From an uncultured Streptococcus sp. (GTDB taxonomy: Bacteria > Bacillota > Bacilli > Lactobacillales > Streptococcaceae): a DNA stretch of 21,194 nt. Shown here piece after piece: positions 1-6,961 of the stretch; position 1 is the first letter of the stretch; each line of letters opens with the position of its first letter. The stretch is taken from the NCBI GenBank assembly GCA_902470035.1, contig CABREZ010000009.1, positions 1 to 21,194 of the forward strand. The letters are read 5' to 3'. Under the pieces are notes generated by a model. That model was not told the DNA's origin. It saw nothing but the letters and a program-made list of their open reading frames with translations, and ran no database searches. A program made the position numbers and the translations under genes.

Positions 1-72
1 AAAAGCTGATGAAATCAGCGTAGTAGAGCCCACTCAACCACTGCGTCTTGCTCGACAATGTAAAAACAATTG
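1..72. repeat. Repeat-like intergenic sequence at the left edge
   Basis: This stretch lies before the terminator at 73-100. It contains a short hairpin (GCTGAT at 5-10, GAA loop, ATCAGC at 14-19), then sequence resembling, from memory, short repeats scattered in streptococcal intergenic regions. Frame 2 on the plus strand stays open from the window edge to a TGA at 71-73, so it could instead be the last 23 or so codons of a plus-strand gene. The residues (ending LRLARQCKNN) look like a chance translation of a repeat and not a folded protein end. I favour a dispersed repeat, but the window edge prevents a firm call. Confidence 0.35.
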
Positions 73-106
73 AGAGGCTGGGACTTTTGTCCCAGCCTCT
101 TTTTTA
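73..106. terminator. Bidirectional terminator between an off-window plus-strand gene and mapZ
   Basis: A perfect 12-bp stem (73-84 with 89-100) has a TTTT loop and is followed on the plus strand by a run of T at 101-105. On the minus strand the hairpin sits just past the mapZ stop and is followed by CAATTGTTTTT. It can therefore stop transcription from both sides. Confidence 0.85.
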
Positions 107-110
107 ATCC

Positions 111-1550
111 TTAATAATCCAATGCATCGGAATGCCCTTTTCCGTTTCCGACAAAGTAGCCCGTTTTAGCATTGATACTAAACAAATATGTTCCATCTGG
201 CTTGAAGAGGTTATAATAACCATTGCCGTTGATAATATTCACGCGTTCCAAGATGTATTGATCCCCTACGATATGGCCACGTTCCCGAGCGATTTTCAGA
301 ATCTTCTCCAAGATACCAGGGTTAAAGGTCCATGCAGGATTGTTTACATCGTCAAGCGTTGCTTGGTTGTATGGCACCCGGCTCAAGTTTCGTTGAAGTG
401 GTACACCAGTACTTTGAAGACCGAAGCCAGAATAGCCTGGGTTCACTCCGCCTGTCGTGTTGCCTCCAGTAGCTGGGGCTGGTGTAGGAGCTGGACTGGT
501 TACCGTTCCTGATGAAGCTTCGTTTCCACCTGCAGCACTGCCACCACCATCTGTCACGGGTGCTGGAGTCGCAACTTGCTGCGAGCGACCTTGAGAAGCT
601 GCATCCTTCAACAATTGGTTCAATTGTGTATTAGATGTCGACACATCTGAAAAGACTGCATCACTCTTTACCTGCGCCTTGGCATCGATGACCCCATCCT
701 TAATAACCGGGCTAGTAAACTGAGAGTTTACTGTTTGAATAGCAGAAACCTGCTTCACCAATTCATCGTATTTACTCTTTGCTGCATCGTATTCTTTGGT
801 GTCTTTCAATTTTTCTAAACTTACTTTCAGTTTTTCCAAATTACCAAAAGAATCATTTTTCAATTTCGTCTGCGTGTCATCTGTAAAAAAGGCTGCATAC
901 TGATCATTAAAGTCCTTCAGCAAAGCCTCTGTATTCGCGCTCTTTGAGGAAGAAGAACTAGAGGACTTCTTGCTAGATGAGCTAGTAGAAGAGACGACTG
1001 TCGTTTCTCCTTTAGACTGGTTACGGATCCATTGATAAGACAACCAACTAGCCGTAGCAACTGCTGTCAGAGCTAAAACTGAAAACAAAATTGGTTTGAC
1101 CCGGCTTTTTTTAGGTTCTTCAGGAATCTCAATTTCTTCATCCACATATGGTTCTGTTGGCTCTGGGCCAAACTTAATTTTTGCAGGAAGTTCCCCAGGA
1201 ATTGGATCTGGAATACGAGTAGACGTACCTTCTTTTTGAGCTGCTTCAGACGGTGCTGCTTCTTTTACAGGTTCTTCGTTTGGAATTGGCTCCGTTGCTT
1301 CCACAGTGGCTGCTTCCTCTGCATCTGCCAGCATTTCCTTCTTCATGACGATTGTATCAAACTTGTGAGCTTCGATTTCGTCACGGTGCTGTTTGATGTA
1401 TTTATCGAGGACATTGTCTGTTTCCTTGACACCTGCTTCGATTTCTTCAGCTTTGCGATTTGCTTGACCAATCGTCATCTCTTTTGCGTCCTTAAAATCA
1501 AGAACGGACTCTGCCTCTTGGCCTAACTGCTGTTTATCTTCTTTTGTCAT
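111..1550 (-). CDS. mapZ: MapZ, mid-cell anchored FtsZ-ring positioning protein
   Basis: MapZ (LocZ) marks the division site in streptococci and guides FtsZ rings. The 479 residues fit its plan: a charged, acidic cytoplasmic region (1-150), one membrane helix (about 153-175), a Ser-rich linker (about 187-203), a first extracellular domain (about 205-325), a Ser/Gly/Pro/Thr linker (about 326-376) and a C-terminal domain (about 377-479) of the type that binds peptidoglycan. There is no signal peptide, as expected for a single-pass anchor. Thr66 and Thr82 could correspond to the StkP-phosphorylated threonines of the pneumococcal protein; this is inference. Its ATG overlaps the stop codon of the upstream methyltransferase by 4 bases (ATGA), so the two are probably translationally coupled. 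Gene order next to rnpB and gpsB matches the pneumococcal mapZ locus. Low-complexity linkers will differ between strains. Confidence 0.93.
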   Translation of the reverse strand: MTKEDKQQLGQEAESVLDFKDAKEMTIGQANRKAEEIEAGVKETDNVLDKYIKQHRDEIEAHKFDTIVMKKEMLADAEEAATVEATEPIPNEEPVKEAAPSEAAQKEGTSTRIPDPIPGELPAKIKFGPEPTEPYVDEEIEIPEEPKKSRVKPILFSVLALTAVATASWLSYQWIRNQSKGETTVVSSTSSSSKKSSSSSSSKSANTEALLKDFNDQYAAFFTDDTQTKLKNDSFGNLEKLKVSLEKLKDTKEYDAAKSKYDELVKQVSAIQTVNSQFTSPVIKDGVIDAKAQVKSDAVFSDVSTSNTQLNQLLKDAASQGRSQQVATPAPVTDGGGSAAGGNEASSGTVTSPAPTPAPATGGNTTGGVNPGYSGFGLQSTGVPLQRNLSRVPYNQATLDDVNNPAWTFNPGILEKILKIARERGHIVGDQYILERVNIINGNGYYNLFKPDGTYLFSINAKTGYFVGNGKGHSDALDY

Positions 1551-2719
1551 ATGTTTCCTTTCTCACTAGTCGCTTGTCGACGTACCCGTTCCCCAAAGAA
1601 CTGATACAAGTCAACCTTTAAGGTTCCGTTATATAATTTTCGTTTTTTATCCGCTTGTCGCCCAAATTTCTTTTCAAAATTTTCATCGCTGGTCAGGATA
1701 AATTTGCTCCAAGTCTTCAATGGCTCAAAGACCTCTCCCATTTCAGCGTACAATTTTGTAACCCCTGCATCATCGGATAAGCGTTCACCATACGGTGGAT
1801 TGGAGATAATGACCCCATTGATCTTATCCGAGCGCAAATCTTGCACCCGCATTTGCTTAAAGGTGATATCGCTCGCAACTCCAGCTTTTTGAGCATTTTC
1901 TTTGGCAATCTCAACCATCCGCGCATCGATATCGGTTCCCATGATGTCTAGGACAAGGTCCCGATTGATTTTTTTACTAGCCTCTGTGCGAACTTCTTGA
2001 ATCAGACGATCGTCAACCCAATTCCAATCTTCAAATGAGAAGGTCCGTCTCAAGCCCGGTGCTATCTGACGAGCCATCATCGCAGCCTCGATACAGAAGG
2101 TCCCTGATCCACAGGTCGGATCAACCAGGGGCTTATCTGGATACCAATTGGAAAGTTGAAGAATGGCTGCCGCCATATTTTCCTTGATAGGTGCCCCACC
2201 CTTTTCAGTCCGATAACCGCGCTTGAACAGGCTACTACCAGTGGTGTCGATTAAAATGGTCGCTTGGTCCTTCAAGATAGAAACTTCAATTTTAAATTCT
2301 GCTCCATTTTCGATCAATGGAACGCCTTCCGGACGAGCATAGTGTTGTTGCAACTTTTTAACAACTGCCTTTTTCGAAATCGCTTGTACACTCGGTTCGT
2401 TATGCAGTTTGGATTTAACACATTTTGCTTTGGAAATGGGAAAACGTGCTCCTAAAGGGAGATATTGGTCCCAATCCAAGGCAAAAACTCCTTGAAAGAG
2501 TTCTTCAAAGGTACGGGCAGGAAAGGATCCTACGACGATCTTGATTCGGTCTGCAGCCCGCAACCAAAGATTTGTTTCGATGATTGCACGAACATCGCCT
2601 TTGAAACGGACTCGTCCATTTTCCACTTGGCAATCGTAGCCGAGCTCTCGTAATTCACGCCCAACCACTGCTTCTAATCCAGCAGCAGCTGTCGCAATTA
2701 ATTCAAATTGTTTTTTCAT
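1547..2719 (-). CDS. rlmL: RlmL/YpsC-family THUMP-domain RNA methyltransferase
   Basis: This is a predicted SAM-dependent RNA N2-guanine methyltransferase, most likely acting on 23S rRNA. The 390 residues show an N-terminal ferredoxin-like plus THUMP RNA-binding part (about 1-160) and a Rossmann methyltransferase part with DPTCGSGTF at 200-208 (SAM binding) and NPPY at 307-310, the catalytic motif of amino-methylating enzymes. It matches the N-terminal half of the fused Escherichia coli RlmL; the second domain of that fusion is absent, as is usual in Firmicutes, where the gene is often called ypsC. The start has a GAGGAA ribosome site four bases upstream. It lies downstream of rnpB and is coupled to mapZ. 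Exact target base is not visible from sequence. Confidence 0.88.
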   Translation of the reverse strand: MKKQFELIATAAAGLEAVVGRELRELGYDCQVENGRVRFKGDVRAIIETNLWLRAADRIKIVVGSFPARTFEELFQGVFALDWDQYLPLGARFPISKAKCVKSKLHNEPSVQAISKKAVVKKLQQHYARPEGVPLIENGAEFKIEVSILKDQATILIDTTGSSLFKRGYRTEKGGAPIKENMAAAILQLSNWYPDKPLVDPTCGSGTFCIEAAMMARQIAPGLRRTFSFEDWNWVDDRLIQEVRTEASKKINRDLVLDIMGTDIDARMVEIAKENAQKAGVASDITFKQMRVQDLRSDKINGVIISNPPYGERLSDDAGVTKLYAEMGEVFEPLKTWSKFILTSDENFEKKFGRQADKKRKLYNGTLKVDLYQFFGERVRRQATSEKGNI

Positions 2720-2735
2720 TTGTTCCTCATTGTTT

Positions 2736-2766
2736 AAAAAAGGAGGTTGAGATTTCTCTCCCCCTC
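2736..2766 (-). terminator. Probable terminator of RNase P RNA
   Basis: On the minus strand GAGG (2763-2766) pairs with CCTC (2743-2746) and GAGA with TCTC around a GAAA tetraloop, with a small 2x2 internal loop, followed by six T. It lies between rnpB and rlmL. The stem is modest, so some read-through into rlmL-mapZ is likely. I saw no other clear promoter for rlmL. Confidence 0.65.
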
Positions 2767-2772
2767 ACCACC

Positions 2773-3154
2773 TATATGCAATTTTCTATAAGCCATGTTT
2801 TGTTCCAGAAATGACTAGGTACCATTTCCTTCGATAATCATCTGTCTACTGTTTCCAGTCAGAATGCTATGTTCGTTTCCATGCATCCCATGCCCCGACC
2901 AAAGTTTGGGTTGCTAGCTTGAGGGGTTTACCGCGTTCCACTTTTTAGGTTTCCCTAAAAACTACGTCACTGTGGCACTTTCAGAGCTAGTAGAACTTAT
3001 CCTAAGACTTAGCCCGTTCGCTCGCCGTAACTTGAAGATCAAGTCCCTAGGCTTATGGATTCACCTAGCACAAACACTACAGGCATCACAGCCTGTGCTA
3101 GCATGGACTTTCCTCATGAGAGAAAGCTCTCACGCGATTATCCAAAAATTGCAC
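2773..3154 (-). ncRNA. rnpB: RNase P RNA, type B
   Basis: This is the catalytic RNA of RNase P, which trims tRNA 5' ends. On the minus strand it starts with a segment that pairs with its own 3' end to form helix P1 (about 10 bp, 3145-3154 with 2776-2785). It contains the near-universal GAGGAAAGTCC (3105-3115) and, near the 3' end, the conserved GGCTTATAG (about 2786-2794). Length near 380 bases and the long P10-P12 region fit the Bacillus-type (type B) RNA. Both ends were placed from P1 pairing and may be off by a few bases. The 5' end lies only about 17 bases after the gpsB stop codon, so it may share the gpsB transcript. Confidence 0.95.
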
Positions 3155-3171
3155 GATTCATCTTTTATGTC

Positions 3172-3516
3172 TTAAAAATCACGATCTACGACTTGTTTCC
3201 CGAAGACTTCTTTTTCAAGACGATTTAAGCGTTTCAAAATATCGAAGTTTGTCGTAGTAGTGACCTGAGGAAACTCATGCTTTGGAGCAGACTCAGGAAC
3301 TGATGGACTCGGAGTTGCTTGACTCGTTTTCTTCGCTAATTCTTCACGGAGCCGAGCATTTTCTTCTTTCAATTCCTTCACTAAGGCAGCATAGGTTTCA
3401 TAGTCTTTGATGACATCATCCAAAAACTCATTTACCTCAACTTTACTAAATCCACGAACTTCTTTTTTGAAATCTTGATCAAAAATATCTTTCGCAGTAA
3501 AAATAATACTTGCCAT
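3172..3516 (-). CDS. gpsB: GpsB, DivIVA-like division and cell-wall coordinator
   Basis: GpsB is a small cytoplasmic adaptor that links PBPs, MreC, EzrA and the StkP kinase at the septum. The 114 residues begin with the DivIVA/GpsB membrane-binding fold (FTAKDIFDQDFKKEVRGFSK, then EVNEFLDDVIKDYE), followed by a coiled coil (about 40-65), a Ser/Pro/Thr linker and a short helical C-terminus ending VFGKQVVDRDF, as expected for the trimerising tail. Two ATG codons stand in tandem (3519 and 3516). I chose the second because GGAGAG is then five bases away, while the first would be too close. The neighbours ypsA, recU-pbp1A, rnpB and mapZ match the pneumococcal locus. Confidence 0.95.
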   Translation of the reverse strand: MASIIFTAKDIFDQDFKKEVRGFSKVEVNEFLDDVIKDYETYAALVKELKEENARLREELAKKTSQATPSPSVPESAPKHEFPQVTTTTNFDILKRLNRLEKEVFGKQVVDRDF

Positions 3517-3545
3517 CATTCTCTCCGTTCTAGTTAATCATAATC

Positions 3546-3575
3546 ATTATATAAAAAATGAGGAGCAAAAATCAA
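3546..3575 (-). promoter_or_regulatory. Promoter of gpsB (and possibly rnpB)
   Basis: On the minus strand TTGATT (3570-3575), an 18-base spacer and a perfect TATAAT (3546-3551) stand just downstream of the ypsA stop codon, about 30 bases before the gpsB start. Confidence 0.75.
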
Positions 3576-3585
3576 GGTAAATCAC

Positions 3586-4113
3586 TTATTTTTCGTAAAT
3601 TTTTTCCGCTACTTCATTTAAGTCATCAAAGTTTAATCTTTTGACATGATACTGATCCATTTCTAGCATCATTTTGTAAAGATATTTGAGATTTGTTTCG
3701 TGTTCTGGATCGTAAAATAAATAGGCGCCATCTGTATTTTCTAACAAAAATGTATTGTATTCTTTAAATTGGCCTGGCTGGCTATAAGAGGGATAGGCAT
3801 ACTTGACAAAATCAACCTGCTTAAAGCGACTAAGGAGTTCTTGATTGGCCTCATTCCAGTTCTCTCCTTGGTTTTCAAACATAAAAATCGTGGCCAACTG
3901 TATCTCGTATTCTTTTTTTAATTCCTGGGCAACCTCCAAGGCCCAGGCTTCAAAACCTAGATTCCCCGTAAAAATCAGCCACTTGACGCCCTCTTCCAAA
4001 AAACGGACTAAATCCCTGCGAATCGCCTCTTTAATAATGGGAAGTCTAGGGTCCTTAGCTGTCAGAATTCCCAATTCAAATGCCTTGTATCCTGTAATCA
4101 GTAAACTATTCAT
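3586..4113 (-). CDS. ypsA: YpsA-family (DUF1273, SLOG fold) cytoplasmic protein
   Basis: The 175 residues have the Rossmann-like SLOG plan seen in YpsA of Bacillus subtilis: SLLITGYKAFELGI at the N-terminus, a central WLIFTGNLGFEAWALEVA glycine-rich turn that would bind a nucleotide-type ligand, and a DGAYLFYDPE segment. In other Firmicutes this family has been linked to division and stress, but its biochemistry is unclear. The open frame runs 42 codons further upstream to 4239. I chose ATG 4113 because it follows a strong GGGAGGGG ribosome site and the upstream part would cross the promoter. It sits directly before gpsB, which suggests a role near division; that is inference. Confidence 0.88.
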   Translation of the reverse strand: MNSLLITGYKAFELGILTAKDPRLPIIKEAIRRDLVRFLEEGVKWLIFTGNLGFEAWALEVAQELKKEYEIQLATIFMFENQGENWNEANQELLSRFKQVDFVKYAYPSYSQPGQFKEYNTFLLENTDGAYLFYDPEHETNLKYLYKMMLEMDQYHVKRLNFDDLNEVAEKIYEK

Positions 4114-4138
4114 TATTTCCCCTCCCTTCTTCATTTTG

Positions 4139-4147
4139 TGATATAAT
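4139..4147 (+). promoter_or_regulatory. Extended -10 promoter of recU-pbp1A
   Basis: TGATATAAT (4139-4147) is a TGn plus perfect -10. There is no good -35 at the normal distance. The expected start near 4154 leaves about 26 bases before the recU ATG, with AAGGAG at 4170-4175. It overlaps the ypsA promoter on the other strand. Confidence 0.75.
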
Positions 4148-4158
4148 AGAGTGATGTA

Positions 4159-4187
4159 ATTGTACCAATAAGGAGAATTATGGTCAA
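4159..4187 (-). promoter_or_regulatory. Promoter of ypsA
   Basis: On the minus strand TTGACC (4182-4187), a 17-base spacer and TACAAT (4159-4164). The -35 lies inside the first codons of recU, so this promoter faces the recU promoter and their start regions overlap. Confidence 0.75.
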
Positions 4188-4773
4188 CTATCCTCACAAA
4201 CTTAGCAAGAAATCTTCTTCGCCCATCCAGAGGAAGCAAAGTGTAAACTTTGCCAATCGGGGGATGACATTTGAAAAAATGATTAATGAGAGCAATCAGT
4301 ACTACCTTTCTAGAGGGCTAGCGGTGATTCATAAAAAGCCGACACCCATCCAGATTGTAAAGGTAGACTATCCTCATCGCAGTCGGGCAAAGATTGTGGA
4401 AGCTTATTTTCGCCAGGCGTCTACCACAGACTATTCTGGTGTTTATAAAGGACACTACATTGATTTTGAAGCAAAAGAGACCCAGCAGAAACAATCCATG
4501 CCGATGAAGAACTTTCATCAGCACCAGATTGATCACATGACTGCGGTCGTCCAACAGGGAGGAATTTGTTTTGTGCTCTTGCATTTTGCAAAGCTCAATG
4601 AGACTTATCTACTGCCCGCTCCTTCCTTAATCGACTTTTACAACATCGATCACGGCAGTAAATCTATGCCATTGACCTATATACAGGAAAATGGTTATCG
4701 TATCGAGACAGATTGCCTTCCAAGCGTTCCTTATCTCGATATTATCGAACAGAATCTACTAGGCGGTAATTAA
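4180..4773 (+). CDS. recU: RecU Holliday junction resolvase
   Basis: RecU cuts four-way DNA junctions in recombination repair and chromosome segregation. The 197 residues carry NRGMTFEKMI (27-36), the acidic DYSG (85-88) and the nuclease core DFEAKET (95-101), with E97 and K99 as likely metal-site residues, then a HQIDHM segment and a hydrophobic FVLLHF strand. This is the PD-(D/E)XK-like RecU fold at its usual length. The start follows AAGGAG with normal spacing. Its stop codon directly abuts the pbp1A start, giving the recU-pbp1A pair well known from Gram-positive cocci and Bacillus, where DNA segregation repair and septal wall synthesis are expressed together. Confidence 0.95.
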   Translation: MVNYPHKLSKKSSSPIQRKQSVNFANRGMTFEKMINESNQYYLSRGLAVIHKKPTPIQIVKVDYPHRSRAKIVEAYFRQASTTDYSGVYKGHYIDFEAKETQQKQSMPMKNFHQHQIDHMTAVVQQGGICFVLLHFAKLNETYLLPAPSLIDFYNIDHGSKSMPLTYIQENGYRIETDCLPSVPYLDIIEQNLLGGN

Positions 4774-6897
4774 ATGAACAAACAAACAGTTATCCAGTGG
4801 TTAAAATATGCAGCGATTGCGGCTATTTCCTTATTTTTCCTTTTACTTATCCTAGGTGGGTTGGTATTTGGATACTATGCCTCAAAAGCACCGACTCTTT
4901 CTGAGAAAGACCTCATTGCAACGACTTCCAGTAAAATCTATGACAATCAAAACAATCTGATTGCCGACTTGGGTGCTGAGAAACGAATCAACGTAAAAAC
5001 AAATGAAATCCCAACCGACTTGGTCAATGCGATTGTGGCGATTGAAGACCACCGCTTTTTCAACCACAGAGGGGTCGACTTTATTCGTATTGGAGGAGCC
5101 TTCTTCAGTAACCTCCGCGGAGGTCGCCAAGGGGGGTCCACTCTTACACAGCAATTGATCAAGCTCACTTACTTCTCTACTTCATCGTCCGACCAAACCC
5201 TATCTCGGAAAATCCAAGAAGCTTGGCTTGCGACACAATTAGAACAAAAAGCCACTAAACAAGAGATTTTGACCTACTACATCAACAAAGTCTACATGTC
5301 TAACGGAAACTACGGAATGCAAACAGCTGCTCGTAGCTACTATGCAAAAGACTTGAAGGACCTTTCTCTTCCACAAGTGGCCCTATTGGCCGGAATGCCT
5401 CAAGCCCCCAACCAATACGACCCTTATACCAATCCGGAAGCTGCACTCCAACGCCGTAATCTTGTTCTCAAAGAAATGTTGGACATGAAGTCCATTACAA
5501 ACGAACAGTACGAAAGTGCTGTCAATACACCTGTTACAGATGGCTTACAAAGTCTAACCGGCTCAAGCAACTATCCTGCTTATATGGATAACTACCTCAA
5601 AGAAGTCATCCAACAAGTCGAAGAAGAGACAGGCTACAATGTCTTGACAACTGGTATGGATGTCTACACCAACGTCGATACTGCAGCTCAAAAACGTCTG
5701 TGGGATATTTACAACTCTGACGAATATGTCAATTATCCAGATAATGAATTGCAAGTTGCTTCTACTATCATCGACGTGACAAACGGAAAAGTCATTGCTC
5801 AGTTGGGATCCCGTCATCAATCATCTAATGTATCCTTCGGTACCAACCAAGCTGTCGAAACGAACCGAGATTGGGGTTCTACAATGAAACCTATCTCAGA
5901 TTATGCTCCCGCGATTGAACATGAAGAATATAGCTCCACTGGAATAACCATTCCTGATACACCGTACAACTTCCCTGGTACAAATACGCAAATTTATAAC
6001 TGGGATAGACAATACTATGGTAATATCAGCATGGTCTATGCTCTCCAACAATCCCGTAACGTTACTGCGGTCCGGGCCCTTGAAAAAGTTGGTTTGAAGA
6101 AGGCTCAGAAATTCTTGAGCAGCATCGGAATCGATTATCCAGAAATGGTATATGCAAATGCCATCTCAAGTAATACCAGCGACTCTAGCAACAAATACGG
6201 GGCTAGCAGTGAGAAAATGGCCGCTGCTTATGCAACCTTCGCAAATGGCGGTACCTATTACAAGCCACAATATGTGAATCGGGTTGTCTTTAGCGATGGT
6301 ACAACGAAGAACTTTGAAACCTCTGGAACACGAGTGATGAAAGAAGCCACAGCTTACATGATGACAGATATGTTGAAATCAGTTATCACAGCTGGTTTAG
6401 GATACAATGCAAATATCTCTGGTCTTTATCACGCTGGTAAAACAGGTACCTCTAACTATGCCGACAACGAATTAAAAAAACTGACCAAAGACTACAATTA
6501 CTCAAGTATTGTGACACCTGATGAATCGTTTGTGGGTTACACCACGCAATATTCTATGGCTGTATGGACAGGATATACCAATCGCTTGACTCCCGTACTG
6601 GATGATGGAATCAAAGTCGCGACGGATGTCTACAAACAAATGATGCTGTATTTGTATGAGCAATACGGATCAGGTAGCGTAGACTGGACCCAACCAAGTG
6701 GCGTATACCGTAGCGGTTCCTACCTCTATCTCAATAATGGTAAGAACAACTACAATTACTACAATTACTATTATGAGCCAAGTGTCGAGCCAAGCACTGA
6801 CGCAACAGAAGATAGTTCAAGTTCTAGTTCATCTAACTCAGAAGAGAATTCTGAACACACTGAACCTTCTGCCAAAGAAAATGAACAAAATCGCTAG
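4774..6897 (+). CDS. pbp1A: Penicillin-binding protein 1a (bifunctional class A)
   Basis: PBP1a polymerises lipid II into glycan and cross-links the stem peptides. The 707 residues show a short cytoplasmic start, a membrane helix (about 12-34), a GT51 glycosyltransferase domain with EDHRFFNHRGVDF (91-103) and GGSTLTQQLIK (120-130), then a transpeptidase domain with STMK (369-372, nucleophile S369), SRN (427-429) and KTGT (556-559). All three active-site motifs have the unaltered form; the STMK substitutions typical of penicillin-resistant pneumococci are absent. The C-terminus is low complexity: an Asn/Tyr-rich stretch (about 654-668) then an acidic Ser-rich tail (about 680-707). The start abuts recU and has AGGCGGT as its ribosome site. 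A strong terminator follows. Confidence 0.97.
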   Translation: MNKQTVIQWLKYAAIAAISLFFLLLILGGLVFGYYASKAPTLSEKDLIATTSSKIYDNQNNLIADLGAEKRINVKTNEIPTDLVNAIVAIEDHRFFNHRGVDFIRIGGAFFSNLRGGRQGGSTLTQQLIKLTYFSTSSSDQTLSRKIQEAWLATQLEQKATKQEILTYYINKVYMSNGNYGMQTAARSYYAKDLKDLSLPQVALLAGMPQAPNQYDPYTNPEAALQRRNLVLKEMLDMKSITNEQYESAVNTPVTDGLQSLTGSSNYPAYMDNYLKEVIQQVEEETGYNVLTTGMDVYTNVDTAAQKRLWDIYNSDEYVNYPDNELQVASTIIDVTNGKVIAQLGSRHQSSNVSFGTNQAVETNRDWGSTMKPISDYAPAIEHEEYSSTGITIPDTPYNFPGTNTQIYNWDRQYYGNISMVYALQQSRNVTAVRALEKVGLKKAQKFLSSIGIDYPEMVYANAISSNTSDSSNKYGASSEKMAAAYATFANGGTYYKPQYVNRVVFSDGTTKNFETSGTRVMKEATAYMMTDMLKSVITAGLGYNANISGLYHAGKTGTSNYADNELKKLTKDYNYSSIVTPDESFVGYTTQYSMAVWTGYTNRLTPVLDDGIKVATDVYKQMMLYLYEQYGSGSVDWTQPSGVYRSGSYLYLNNGKNNYNYYNYYYEPSVEPSTDATEDSSSSSSSNSEENSEHTEPSAKENEQNR

Positions 6898-6918
6898 TCA
6901 GATAATTTAAGTCCAAAC

Positions 6919-6952
6919 AAAAGCACGATTGTTAATCAACAGTCGTGCTTTT
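6919..6952. terminator. Bidirectional terminator between pbp1A and pepC
   Basis: A 15-bp stem (6919-6933 with 6938-6952, one G-T wobble) has loop AATC and A/T runs at both ends. It lies 21 bases past the pbp1A stop and 9 bases past the pepC stop, so it serves both converging genes. Confidence 0.9.
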
Positions 6953-6961
6953 CAATTCAAC

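Noticed and set aside
132..512. 126-codon plus-strand open frame opposite mapZ
   Set aside because: It overlaps the extracellular domain of mapZ on the other strand; composition is Trp/Ser-rich as expected for a chance frame.
2972..3175. 67-codon plus-strand open frame
   Set aside because: It falls on the complement of RNase P RNA, whose conserved structure explains the sequence.
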